From an uncultured Aquimarina sp. (GTDB taxonomy: Bacteria; Bacteroidota; Bacteroidia; Flavobacteriales; Flavobacteriaceae): 64,000 nucleotides of DNA. Position 1 is the stretch's first letter. Each line of letters begins with the position of its first letter. Under the pieces are notes generated by a model. The model had not been told where the DNA came from. It saw only the letters and a list, made by a program, of their open reading frames with translations, and did no database searches. A program made the position numbers and the translations under genes. Below are positions 48,983-61,300 of the stretch, piece after piece. The stretch is taken from positions 23,026 to 87,025 of the forward strand of contig CANLRN010000013.1 of the NCBI GenBank assembly GCA_947493495.1. Direction: 5' to 3'.

Positions 48983-51900
48983 ATGCAAAACAATAAGAAG
49001 AAAGTAAACAAAGAGTTTAAATTATCTTCATGGGCAATAGATAATAAAACTACGATCTATGTGATGATGGCTATATTTTTTATTTTGGGATTATCTGCCT
49101 ATTTTTCTATGCCCAGAGAAAATTTTCCTGAAATAAATGAAACTAAAATATACATCAGTGTTCCTTATCCTGGGAATACCTCTGAGGATATAGAAAGACT
49201 CATCATAGACCCCTTAGAAGACAAGCTGAAAAATGTGAGCAATGTTGTAGAGATTATCTCTACATCTCAAGAAGATTATGGAATTATAACTGTAGAGTTT
49301 GATGAAGAACTTACTGTAGCAGAAGCTAAACAAAAGGTAAAAGACGAAGTAGACTCTGAAAAATCGAATGAAGATTGGCCAACATTTAATGGTGCCAAAG
49401 TAGAACCTAATGTTTTTGATCTTAGTATTTCTGAAGAAACTCCAATAATGAATATTAATATTACGGGGGATTATCCTGTAGAGAAACTAAAATTATTTGG
49501 AGAATATCTAGAAGATGAAATCGAAGATTTAAAAGAAATAAAAGGGGTAGCTATTAGGGGCGCACAAGAAAAAGAAGTAGAAGTCGCTGTAGATATCTAT
49601 AAAATGATGGCTGCCAAGGTAAGCTTTGATAATATTATCAATACCATTAGAAATGGAAATATCACCATGTCTGCAGGAAATATGATCACTAGTGGACAGC
49701 GTAGAACTATTAGAATTCTTGGAGAAATTGACAACCCTTCTGAGCTAGATCATTTTGTAGTAAAATCCGAAAATGGTGCAGTATATTTACGGGATATTGC
49801 AACCGTTACCTTTAAAGATGAAGACAAAACTACCTATGCTAGAGAGTTTGGCCACAATGTAGTTATGCTCGAGGTAAAAAAACGCTCGGGAAAGAATATG
49901 GTAGAAGCAGCAGAACAAATCAATCTGATTGTAGCTGATGCACAAAAAAATGTATTCCCTACAGATCTTAATGTCAATATTGTTAATGATCAATCCTCTA
50001 GAACCATTAACCAAGTGGATGACCTAGTGAATAATATCATTTTTGGGATCATACTCGTAGTTGGAGTATTGATGTTCTTCTTAGGATTCAGGAATGCATT
50101 GTTTGTCGGATTTGCCATTCCTATGTCTATGTTTATGTCTTTTATGATCTTATCATTACTTGGATATACGATGAACACGATGATCCTATTTGCCTTGATA
50201 ATGGGATTGGGAATGCTAGTAGATAATGGGATAGTAGTGGTAGAAAATGTGTATCGATTAATGGAAGAAGAAGGAATGCCTAGAATACAAGCTGCAAAAA
50301 AAGGAATTGGAGAAATTGCTTTTCCGATCATTATATCCACTGCAACAACAGTCGCAGCTTTTGTTCCGCTTGGTATGTGGCCAGGAGTTATGGGGCAGTT
50401 TATGATTTACTTTCCTATAACATTGTCTGTAGTATTAGGATCTTCACTATTTGTCGCTATATTCTTTAACTCTATGCTAGTATCCAAATTTATGGAAATT
50501 GGTGAAAAAGAATTAACAGTAAAACAACTCATCAGATTAACTCTAATTCTGGGAGGATTTGGAGGTTTTATACTACTTGTTGGAGGTTCTGTAAGTGGCT
50601 TAGGGTCTTTAATGATTTTTACGGCTATCATGTTTTGGATCTATAAATATTTTTTAAAAAAGATGGCGACTTTTTTCCAAAATCGAATTTTAACCTGGTT
50701 AGAGAGTAGTTATCAACGTTTCCTAAAATTCGCATTACATGGTTGGAAGTCTGTATTCTTCTCTTTAGGAACTGGGGTATTACTAATTGTTGTTTTTATG
50801 CTATTTGGTGCTTCTATAGGAAGCCAGCGTACCAAAATTGAATTTTTCCCGGATAACACTCCAAATCAGATCATCGTTTATATCGAATATCCACAAGGAA
50901 CAGACATTAAAAAAACGAATACAATAACCCAAGAAATCGAAAATCGCGTATATGCAATTCTTAATGACAAAGAGTATATCGAAGGAAAAGATCATAATTT
51001 CTTAGTAGAAGCAGCCGTATCACAGGTAGGAGAAGGTGCTGGTAATCCTCAGACTGATGGAGGTAGTGCTGCAGAAATGCCACATCGCGCCAAAATTATT
51101 GCCGCTATGAGAGAGTACAAGTTCAGAAACGGAAAAGATTCGGAAGCACTCCGACAGAAAGTACAAGATGCTTTAAAAGGAATTTATCCAGGAGTAGCTA
51201 TCTCTGTAGAAAAAGATGCAGTAGGCCCACCAGTTGGATATCCTATTAATATAGAAATCGAAGGAAAAGACTATGATGAGTTGATAAATGTGGCGGAGCA
51301 AATGCGAAATTTCATCAATGAAAAAAATATTCCTGGTATTGAAGAATTAAAAATAGATGTTAATAAAGGAAAACCTGCTATGCAAGTTGTAGTCGATCGA
51401 GAAAAAGCTGGAGAATTAGGAGTTGCAGCAGGGCAAGTAGGGAATCAACTACGCCGATCCATTTTTGGCGAAAAAGCAGGAGTATACAAGAAAGAAGGCG
51501 AAGATTATGATATCTATGTGCGTTTCGATAAAAACAATCGCTATAATACTAGCGCATTATTTAACCAGAATATCACCTTTAGAGATCAGGCAACAGGTAA
51601 ACTAAAAGAGATTCCAGTAGCTGCTGTAACCAATCAAAAGAATACCTCTTCTTATAGTGCTGTAAAGCATAAAGATACCAAGCGCGTAGTTACTGTATAT
51701 TCTGGATTACAACCAGGATATACAGATGCTGGAGCTATTGTCTCTCAGATTCAAACAGAAATGGCTAGCTTTACAGATATCCCTAAAGGTGTCAAAATTG
51801 ATTATACGGGCCAGATCGAAGAGCAAGGCAAACAAATGGCATTTCTTATGGGTGCATTCTTCGCTGGACTCGGATTGATTATGCTCATATTAATTTTTCA

Positions 51901-52489
51901 GTTTAGCTCGATCTCTAAACCCACCATTATTATGATTGCCATTTTCTTAAGTTTTATAGGAGTGTTTGGAGGCATTCTAATTACTGGAGCTCCTTTTGTG
52001 ATTATGATGACCATGATGGGAATTATTTCTCTAGCAGGTATTGTAGTGAATAATGGAGTAGTATTATTAGACTACACACAACTACTGATTGATCGTAAAA
52101 AAGTGGCGCTAGATCTTCCAGAAAATGCACTATTAGACAATGAACAAGTAATGGAATTAATAGTACAGGGGGGTAGAGCCCGTTTACGACCTGTAATCCT
52201 TACAGCCATAACAACCGTATTAGGCTTGATCCCACTAGCTGTTGGTTTTAATATTGATTTTTTCTCTTTATTCTCCAGTTTTGATCCTAAAATTTATATC
52301 GGTGGAGATAATGTGATCTTCTGGGGACCACTAGCGTGGGCTGTGATTTACGGATTAATTATTGCCACCTTCCTTACACTAATTATTGTGCCATGCTTAT
52401 TTTATATTGTACATAGAATTAAAGTGTGGATTAGGAATAGGAAAACTGTAAAAATAGAGTCCGATACTTCTGTTATTCAAACTACATAG
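48983..52489 (+). CDS. RND-family efflux pump, inner-membrane subunit
   Basis: This 1168-residue proton-driven pump is about 120 residues longer than AcrB. The N-terminal TM is followed by the first porter half; TM2-TM6 lie at about 345-500. TM4 carries GLGMLVDNGIVVVEN; the common pattern has two adjacent Asp (VDDAIVV), so here the second is Asn. An extra hydrophobic segment occurs at about 520-560 between the two halves, where TM7 would otherwise follow shortly. The second half has the usual GIVVNNGVVLLDYTQ in TM10. Substrates are unknown; the VDN variant and the TetR control suggest lipophilic compounds rather than metals. A hairpin follows 52 bases after the stop. Confidence 0.93.
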   Translation: MQNNKKKVNKEFKLSSWAIDNKTTIYVMMAIFFILGLSAYFSMPRENFPEINETKIYISVPYPGNTSEDIERLIIDPLEDKLKNVSNVVEIISTSQEDYGIITVEFDEELTVAEAKQKVKDEVDSEKSNEDWPTFNGAKVEPNVFDLSISEETPIMNINITGDYPVEKLKLFGEYLEDEIEDLKEIKGVAIRGAQEKEVEVAVDIYKMMAAKVSFDNIINTIRNGNITMSAGNMITSGQRRTIRILGEIDNPSELDHFVVKSENGAVYLRDIATVTFKDEDKTTYAREFGHNVVMLEVKKRSGKNMVEAAEQINLIVADAQKNVFPTDLNVNIVNDQSSRTINQVDDLVNNIIFGIILVVGVLMFFLGFRNALFVGFAIPMSMFMSFMILSLLGYTMNTMILFALIMGLGMLVDNGIVVVENVYRLMEEEGMPRIQAAKKGIGEIAFPIIISTATTVAAFVPLGMWPGVMGQFMIYFPITLSVVLGSSLFVAIFFNSMLVSKFMEIGEKELTVKQLIRLTLILGGFGGFILLVGGSVSGLGSLMIFTAIMFWIYKYFLKKMATFFQNRILTWLESSYQRFLKFALHGWKSVFFSLGTGVLLIVVFMLFGASIGSQRTKIEFFPDNTPNQIIVYIEYPQGTDIKKTNTITQEIENRVYAILNDKEYIEGKDHNFLVEAAVSQVGEGAGNPQTDGGSAAEMPHRAKIIAAMREYKFRNGKDSEALRQKVQDALKGIYPGVAISVEKDAVGPPVGYPINIEIEGKDYDELINVAEQMRNFINEKNIPGIEELKIDVNKGKPAMQVVVDREKAGELGVAAGQVGNQLRRSIFGEKAGVYKKEGEDYDIYVRFDKNNRYNTSALFNQNITFRDQATGKLKEIPVAAVTNQKNTSSYSAVKHKDTKRVVTVYSGLQPGYTDAGAIVSQIQTEMASFTDIPKGVKIDYTGQIEEQGKQMAFLMGAFFAGLGLIMLILIFQFSSISKPTIIMIAIFLSFIGVFGGILITGAPFVIMMTMMGIISLAGIVVNNGVVLLDYTQLLIDRKKVALDLPENALLDNEQVMELIVQGGRARLRPVILTAITTVLGLIPLAVGFNIDFFSLFSSFDPKIYIGGDNVIFWGPLAWAVIYGLIIATFLTLIIVPCLFYIVHRIKVWIRNRKTVKIESDTSVIQTT

Positions 52490-52541
52490 AAAGTACCGAA
52501 CAAACTATCTCTTTTACAGAAAGTTTAAATATTAAATTGAA

Positions 52542-52573
52542 GATAATTTTGGCTTTAAAAAGCCAAGATTATC
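52542..52573 (+). terminator. Strong hairpin after the efflux operon
   Basis: GATAATTTTGGCTT (52542-52555) pairs with AAGCCAAGATTATC (52560-52573), a 14-bp stem with one G-U pair and a 4-base loop. No T-run follows on the plus strand, so it may be a T-less terminator or mRNA 3' protection. The following 52574-52868 is AT-rich with no gene recognised. Confidence 0.45.
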
Positions 52574-52868
52574 AAAAAAACAATATCGTCGTGGTAAAAT
52601 AATAATACTGATAAGAGGAAAAACCTATTCTACGATTTATGAATAAAAATTTCGCATCTAATGACATTCTTTTTCTACTATATTTTCATCTGATTTTATC
52701 AGTTTTTTAAAATATATCAAAATCTAGGGTAACATTCTAATCATTTGTGACACCATATATTACAAACAAGTTTTAATAAATCATAGTAAATTAAAACCTT
52801 GTACTAATAAAAATAAAGTTTTATCTTACATTTAAAATGTTAAAATAATTTATATTATGTTTTTTAGC

Positions 52869-52898
52869 TTGTTTTTTGTGTAATTTATAATATTTTTG
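52869..52898 (+). promoter_or_regulatory. Promoter of the barrel/toxin gene pair
   Basis: TTG (52869-52871), a 19-base spacer and TATTTTTG (52891-52898) match the Bacteroidota consensus exactly. The TTG start codon at 52922 lies 23 bases downstream, the usual leader length. Confidence 0.7.
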
Positions 52899-52921
52899 CG
52901 ATCCGAAATCCTACTTAAATA

Positions 52922-55347
52922 TTGAATAAAAAATTACTTTTTATACTGATAAACCTCACTTTTGCCTCCTATGGTCAAAATCTTGATCAGATTGGCAAAG
53001 TACCTCTTGTGCGATACAATGGAGGGATCTCTGCAAATGGGATTTTTTATGACGGTGCTGCCAATAGATCTCCTTTTACCTATTTCGTTACTGGAAATCT
53101 AAATTTTAATATTAGCGGAATTTATAATATCCCGTTGTCATTTTCGTATACCAATCAGGATTTTGGATTCACTACTCCTTTTAAAATTAATCGTTTAAGT
53201 ATCAGCCCATCTTATAAATGGGTAACTACACATATCGGAGATGTTTCTATGAGCTTCTCTCCTTATACCCTAAATGGGCATCAATTTACGGGTGGTGGTG
53301 TTGACCTTACCCCTAATGGTCCTTTTAAGATTAGTGCCTTATATGGTAGATTTTTGAGATCCACAGAATTTAATGAAGACAACCCACAAGTAATACCCGC
53401 TTATGAACGATTTGGTTTTGGTGTAAAAACATCTTATGATTTTAATAAAATCTCTGTAGGTCTTATTTTCTTTTCTGCTAAAGATGATGAAAATTCTCTA
53501 GAAAATCCTGTTCCTACAACATTAGAATTTACACCACAAGAAAACACGGTAGTAAGTGCCGAAGCTAGCTTTTCGATATTCGAAAAAGCAAAAATCAATA
53601 TAGAATATGCACTTTCGGGAGTTACTGAAGATACTAGAATTACAGAATCCAGAACATCCAATGGTGCTTTATCTTTTTTATTAAATGAAAATCTATCTAC
53701 AAACTATTTTAATGCTTTTAACGCACAATTTGATACCCTGCTGGCAATGGATCTGTAGGAGTAGGCTATGAGCGTATAGACCCTAATTACAGAACCTTTG
53801 GCGCCTATTTTTTTAATAATGATTTAGAAAACATTACCATAAATGCTTCCCAAAACATTTTCAATAATAAAGTAAACTTAAGTATTAATGGTGGTTTACA
53901 ACGAGATAATCTGGACAATACCAAAAGTTCAGAACTGCAGCGAGTTGTAAGTGCATTTAATGCAACCTATACAGCTTCTGACCAACTCTCTATAACCGCT
54001 GGGTATTCTAACTTTCAATCGTTTACCAATATTCAAAATCAATTTGATTTCATTAATGAAGTAGATCAATTTGATAACATAGATACCTTAAACTACCGTC
54101 AAATATCTCAGAATGCAAATCTAGGCTTCAATTATACGCTAAAAAAGACAAAAGAAAATCAACAATCAATCAATCTTAATCTAAGCTATCAAAACGCTAA
54201 CAATCAGCAAAATGAAGAAACTATAGAAAATGGATTGACGCAATTTTATAATGCCTCAAGCGCATATTCATTAGGGTATCCTAATAAATCATTGAACGTC
54301 TCGCTAGCCGCAAATGCTTCTTACAGTAGTGTTGGAGAAACAGACAATCTTACCTTAGGTCCTACATTGAGTGCAACGAAATCTTTTTTTGATAAAAAAT
54401 TAAGAACAAATCTTTCGAGTTCATATAATACCGCTTTTGCTAATGGCGAAAAACAAAATGATGTTTTTAACATCCGATTTGGAAGCAATTATACGGTCTA
54501 TGAATCGCATAACCTCAATCTTTCTCTACTCACATTACTTAGGGATACTAATAATCAAAGTAATATTGATTTCACAGCAACCTTGGGATATTCTTATACA
54601 TTTGATACCTTTAAGATAAAAATAAAAAAACGAAATCGAAAAATTCTGGATCAAGAAGCTATCGAAAAACTGGGGAGATTACAGTTTAGACATCGATCAG
54701 TAACCTACAGCGGTACAATCCCTGAAGTTACGCAACAGATAGAAAATGTAAAAAATGGTTCTAAATTCAGAAATATCCCTAATCAAAAACTGGGTGATGT
54801 TAATTTCCTATTTGCTGAGCTAAAAAAACAAAGCAAAACAGAACCCTATAAAAATAAAGCCTTGGAGTTTCTCGATGCCTTATACAGTTATGATGATTTC
54901 TTAAAATTATATGATGATATATTGGGGCAAGTAATAGATAGGCTAAAAAATGATATGGAAAACATCGATTACAATCTCGAAAAAAGCTTGGTGAAAACTA
55001 AGATACAATTAGATGAAACTATCAAAGAAACTCCACAAAACAATGTGGAAATTGATCAACTTAAAGAACAATTAAACGATAGAGAAAAAAAGCTAATTGG
55101 GCATCGATGGACAAAGAAAAAGTTCGATACCTATCAAGGTGTTGCCATTGTTAAAAAACCAGATCAATTAATTGCTCGCTTCAAGAAAAAAGAAGTGAGT
55201 AATGTATTTAAGACCTATGAAGAAAATAAGGATCTAACTAAGATAAAAGAATATCTAGAATATCAGATTATTGATTTCTATTATCAACAATCCTTGAACG
55301 AAGCCAATCCAGAAAAGCTGGAATTACGATATATTGATAAAAATTAA
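52922..55347 (+). pseudogene. Outer-membrane barrel protein with coiled C-terminus, single-base frameshift
   Basis: The first frame, 52922-53758, encodes 278 residues: signal peptide NKKLLFILINLTFASYGQ from a TTG start (no ATG exists between the upstream stop and this point), then amphipathic strands of an outer-membrane barrel. It stops after FDTLLAMDL. The barrel continues in another frame, open from 53740 to 55347 (535 residues), reading AGNGSVGVGYERIDPNYRTF. A fourth C in the CCC run at 53736-53738 would restore FDTPAGNG and a protein of about 808 residues. The last 230 residues are charged and helical, with coiled-coil parts such as NVEIDQLKEQLNDREKKL. It ends 3 bases before the TANFOR toxin gene, so it is probably its outer-membrane partner. 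The break may be a real mutation or a sequencing error. Confidence 0.75.
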
Positions 55348-55350
55348 ATT

Positions 55351-58300
55351 ATGAAAAAGCGGTTATTTTACATTCTTATAGTTGCTATATGTTGCGTACA
55401 TAGTATTACTGCGCAAACATTCCCAGTAACTGTGGTACCACAAACAGTACCTCCCGCTCCTATATATCTTTCTTCTTATGCAGATGCATCTACTATCAAT
55501 AGTCCGCTGCGCGTACAAATTATATTAAATGATTTTGCTCAATTAAATCGAGAAATTCGATTAAAAACTTTTTTCGAAGGTAATGGCATCCAGTTCGAAA
55601 GTAATGATGTCGTGGTCGGAGCTCCAAACTTATTTCTAGAAGGTGGAGTACCCCTTAATCTTACCAATGTAGAACTTGCTCCCTATTTTGCTTTTGAAAA
55701 CATTAGTGGTATTGCTCCATCAACATATGGGCAACCAATACCAGAAGGTTCTTATCAATTTTGTTTTGAAGTGTATGATGTACTATCAGGTGTAAAAATT
55801 TCTCAAAGGTCTTGTGCTAGCACCTTTATTTTTCAGAATGAACCGCCCCTTCTTCTTGCTCCTAATAACAGAGAAGATCTTCGAGAGCAAAATCCATTAA
55901 ACTTATTATTTCAATGGACGCCCAGACACATCAATGTAACTAATGTACAATACGAATTAAGTATTGTAGAAATATGGGATCTTACGATCGATCCACAAGC
56001 TGCATTTTTGGCTTCGCCCCCAATTTTTCAAACCACTACCACCAATACTTCGTATTTATATAGTGCTATTGACCCATTATTATTATCTAATAAAAGATAC
56101 GCTTGGCGTGTGCAAGCGCAGGCAACCAATGGATCAGAAGAAATTGGTCTATTTAATAACAATGGCTTTAGTGAGATATTCTGGTTTAATTATACTGCTC
56201 CTTGCGAAAAACCTACTACTGTATCTCACGAAGTAAAGGGAGCACAACAGGTAAATATTAACTGGGAAGATTTTACTACTAGTGTCCCAGAATTTACCAT
56301 TCGCTATCGAGAAGAAGGGCAAGACAATGAATGGTTTTATACCAAAACCACTGCTAACTGGACAACGATATGGGATTTACAAGCAGGTACTACCTACGAG
56401 TATCAAGTAAATAAAAACTGTCTTATTTCAGAAAGTGACTATTCGGTAGTACAAACTTTTACCACACTAACCGAAGATGATGAAGCAGGGTTAGTAGATT
56501 GTGGTATTTCTCCAGATCTGGATATTGAGAATATGGAACCTCTGGAGCAATTGTTAAAAGGGAATACATTTACCGCAGGTGATTTTCCCATAAAAGTAAC
56601 CGAATCCAATGGGCAAAACGGTCGTTTTACAGGAAAAGGCTATGTAACTTTCCCATATTTTAATAGTATTAAAGTTGCCGTTAATTTCACAAATGTTTTT
56701 ATCAATAACGATAATGAATTAGCTGAAGGAACAGTGGTTACTGTATACGATCCATCATGGGGTAATATTCTAGACATCGATGAAGTTATTGATGTTGGAG
56801 AAGATATTATTGATGTTTTCACTGGAGGCGATGATGTAATAGTACCACAACTTGATTATGACATTGATGAAAATGACATTAACATTACAGATGGTCAAAT
56901 CGTAATCACCAAACCCGATGGTACACAACAAACTATTGATTATGATGAGGGAGACAGATATACTATTACTGATGCCAGCGGTGATGTGTATTCTGTAGAC
57001 AAAGACGGGAACATCACACAAACTGGTGAAGGAGATACTTCACCCCAACTTACTACCGAAAATACTGATGGCATACAAGTGGGCTCACATGCGGGTACCA
57101 TAGAAGACTTTTATGTAAATGCTATTACTAATAATGATGTTGCTGTTACTTTCAGAACAAACGATGATACGCGTTTTGCATTAGATCTAGCAAACAATAC
57201 ATACGAAACTAATAATTATCCAAAGATAACTGCATCTTCTGGCGATTATTACCCACCACACAAAGCAGTAGTGCAAGGAGAAACAGATGTGTTTTTTGCC
57301 GATATAGAAATTAATAACGCAGATATCAAGATTGATAGTCTGATAATAAAAACAATAAAAAATACAGCGATAAAACATGAACGGGTTTCGGGTACCAATA
57401 CCTATAAAATAACTGTTACCGGTGCTAACCCTTATCTTACTCAAGAATGTGTAGTTACCTACAAAGACCCTGATTCTGGTAAATTTAAAATCGCCGCTAG
57501 CTTCTTTATACATCATCTAGTACAGCAAAAAGAAGTACCGGTGCAGGTAGTTACCGTAAATGGAGGCAACAATATCTCTAATCTAGAGACAGGATTGAAT
57601 GATATTTTTGGACTAGCAGGAGGTAGATTTAAGGTGAAATCCGATGTGATTAATATTACCATGGATCAAGATGCTTGGGACACTGGTGATAAAAATGGTA
57701 TTATCGATTATGACGGCAGCGGGCTGCTATCTGATTATCCTACCGAATTAAAAAATATTTATAAGGAGTTTAAAAAACAATACCCGCGTTACGACTCACG
57801 ACAATATTTCATTTTTGTATTAGGAGACGAGTTTAGGGTATCAAAACCATTGAATGGGTTTATGCCTAAAACCAGACAGTGGGGTTTTGTCTTTGAACGT
57901 CATCTCAAGGAACAAGGTATAGAAAACAAAAGTTCTCCTTTATTGGTAGCGGCTCATGAGCTGGGTCACGGAGTTTTTACCCTAGCACATCCCTTTGGAG
58001 ACAATGTCGACAATGCTGGGCAGGCCAGTACTTGGTTAATGGATTATGGTGATGGTACTGAGCTAGGGTATCCTAATTGGGTTACCATGAATGATTCTGA
58101 CCTCAACTTATTCTTATTTCAGGATGATAGTGGTGGAGAGTTAGCAGGAGAGGTTTGGTTTACCCCTGAATGGGAACCTATATCCATAGCAAGAAGCTCT
58201 ATAGTTGTCACGACTTCCAAATCCTCTCAAGTCAAAGGTGCATTACCTGGGTTTAAATCTAAGGGCATTAGATATACGGCTTTATTTAGCAGTACAGGGG

Positions 58301-61300
58301 AATTTGTTGGATATCATGAAGATGGCAAAGCGAATGGCAAAAAATATGAAATTGATCCTATTAATAAGAAAGATATAGAAAAAGTATATTTATTTGTAAA
58401 AGGAGAAAACAATTGTAATAAAGCATATGAAACCACCTATGAATATGCTATTGCAAATACCACATCTATAGTCTACGATAGTAGCAATACCAATATTAAA
58501 GATTCGAATCGTATACGATGTGCAGAATGCCCTGAAGGGAAACAATTTATAGAAGACTATATTAATACGGTTTCCGATAGCAATGAAAAGGAAGCAATAG
58601 AATTGATTTCCGGATTAATTTGTGCCGAAGGAGACGATCAAATTGATTATGACATTCTAGTTGCTCAAATCAACAAAGACTTTTCAGATCAGTTAAGTAA
58701 AGTTTTTTGGGGCAGTGATAAAGCATTTTTTGTAAGAGCAAGAAATATGTTTTGGGATCAAGAAGGTGCTTTCGCAATGTATTTAAGGGCATTGCTAAAA
58801 GTAAATCAAAATATTGAATCCTATAATGAACAACTTGGCTCAAATGTTTCAAAAGAAGAATTTTACTCTGCGCTTTATTATTTGAATGATAGTTTTATTG
58901 GAACATTAACCTATGAACAAAAAGAAAAACTATTAGAAACAATATTTGAACACAATATTTTTATTACAGAAGGCTTCTTTGTAGATGGTAAAAGTGATGT
59001 GTCATTAATAAAAAAAGTTATTCAAAGTATTGAGGATAATAATCTTGATGTATTGCTCGATAAAATTGTAGACAAAACATTTACTCCTGATTCAGTAAGT
59101 GAATTCCCAAAGAGGGAAGTTCTTTTTGAAATAGTGGATGCTATTGAATTTGATAGATTAAAAAATATAGATATTAAAATTAAAGTAGAAGCTTTAAGCA
59201 GAATGCTTGATGGTAATATATTTTCACTATTTGGAACTAAGTTTCATTATAAAGATGTTATAACAAAACTAATTAAATCTGTTAAAAACGACGAAGCTGC
59301 AGCATTTTTATCTTCCTTAGAAGATCCCACTAAAAGTTTTGATGAAAAACCACTTGTATATCATTTAAAAACAAGATTAACAGATTTCTTTACAAATAGT
59401 GATGCATATACCGCATTTTTTAAAGAAATAAATAGACTATGCGCTGAAAGATCTATAGTAAGCCCTAACGAATATGGTATTAAAGCGGAAATAAGTTGGA
59501 AAGTCGAAAATAGAGACTATGTCCTATTAAGTTTTGTAAGAGATAAAAATGATTACAAGTATGTTTATGATGAAACTACACATAAAGTTCAATTATTAAC
59601 CTGTAAAAACACAATACAAACAAGAAGAGGTATTAGATGTGCAGAGGAAATAAATTTATTAGAAGGAAGTGGTTCCCCTTTTGATATGGTTATGGTATAT
59701 TTTTATGAAAACGCATCTCCATTTAGTCCAGTAGTTGATACACGATTATATGATGAACCTGCTTTGGAAGCTAAAGGTCATATAATTCCAGCAATGTTCC
59801 TGGAGTATATGTATGGTGAAACTGGAGAAGAAGTTGCTAAAAACTTTGGATGGAATACTTTTAATGTGGTAATTACGGTAGCAACATTAGGTGAAGGAGC
59901 TGCGGCCATTTCTGCAGTAAGAATAGCTGCAAGTTCAGGAACAAAAATACTCTTTAGAACTATTCTAAGGCAATCCTATTCTTTAATTGACCTATCTCTT
60001 ACAGTAGGAGGAACTGCTTATCAATTTGGCGCCGGGAATAAACTTCCTAAGTCATTTGAATATGTCGGATATTTCCTTGCAGCAAAAACTACTTTCGATT
60101 TATTAAATGGAGGTTTAAAAGGACTAGCAACAATTGATAATGCTTCAGCAGTCCAAAAGCAAAAGTACTTGGATGATCTTGAAATTTTAAATAATGAAGG
60201 TGAAAAAATTACATTAGATGAATTTGACGATCTAATACTTAAAAGTAAAAATCTAATCAGAGACAATGAACATCTAAGTTATGAATACCGAAGAATATTA
60301 TTAGAATTAAAACTCGGGGTTTCAGTTTCCAAAACTAGCATTTTAGCTAAGCTTGAAGGATTAACAGATCCTAAAATATTAACTTTTAAAGATTGGATTA
60401 ATAGACTGGATGATGTCGATGCTACCTTATTGGATAGAATCGATAAATTAGGAGACGACATCGTTAAGTTTAGTAAAGATTTTGACTTTAGTAACTCTAC
60501 AATAATTTCCAAATTCTCTAGTCAACCTGATTTAGTTAAATCCTGGGAAGTCTTAAAAGAGTTTCGAGAAATACGAATTGCAGATGGTAATATTGAAGTT
60601 CTATTAAAAGTTAGCGATAGATTTAGATATAACAATAAATCGTCCTTTGAAGGTTTAACAGATTTGTTTAATGGCAGTGCTGCTAGTAAGCAAAAACTAA
60701 TTGATGGACTTAAAAAAGCTGATGAGCTCTTTGACTCTTCCTTACCTGTTACATTCAGTGGTGTAAAGAGAGGAGAAATAATAGCAAATATAGAAAGCAC
60801 TGAAGATATAGCCAAGGTTATAGATAAAAATGGTAATGGTGATGAAGTAGCTAGATTTGTAGATGGTGTTCTAAAGAAAAAAAAGTTTCTTCGTGAAGAA
60901 GGTGACGTTACGGTTGCTAAAAAAGGAGCAAAACCTGAGGATGACATTCTAAAAAGAGGGGATGAGATTGGATTTAGAGATATCGATAATACAATTAATG
61001 GAGTTTTTAGAGTATTTTTTAAAGACGTTAATGATTTTGCAAGAACATTTGATAAAAAAGGAGAAGTTGCTACCACACTACGAAATGAAGCTTTTGATTT
61101 ATATAAACAAGGTAAATGGAATGAACTAGAAACATTATTTAAAAAAAATGGCCTAAATGGTGATTGGCCACCTGCGAATGGTGGTTTCAATATTATAGAT
61201 GATGTTCCTATTGAAGAAGGGCAAAAGTTTGATAGGTATGGTGGTAATTTTGGTTTAGACGCTAATGGAAACCCTATTTTAGGAGGAAGTTTTACTAGTC

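Noticed and set aside
54235..55347. Separate 370-residue gene starting at 54235
   Set aside because: The same frame is open back to 53740 and continues the barrel of the upstream frame, so it is the second half of one frameshifted gene.
60522..61190. Minus-strand frame of 222 codons inside the toxin gene
   Set aside because: It lies wholly antisense to a coding region with clear TNT and linker sequence, and is Ser/Leu/Phe-rich as expected for a mirror frame of AT-rich DNA.
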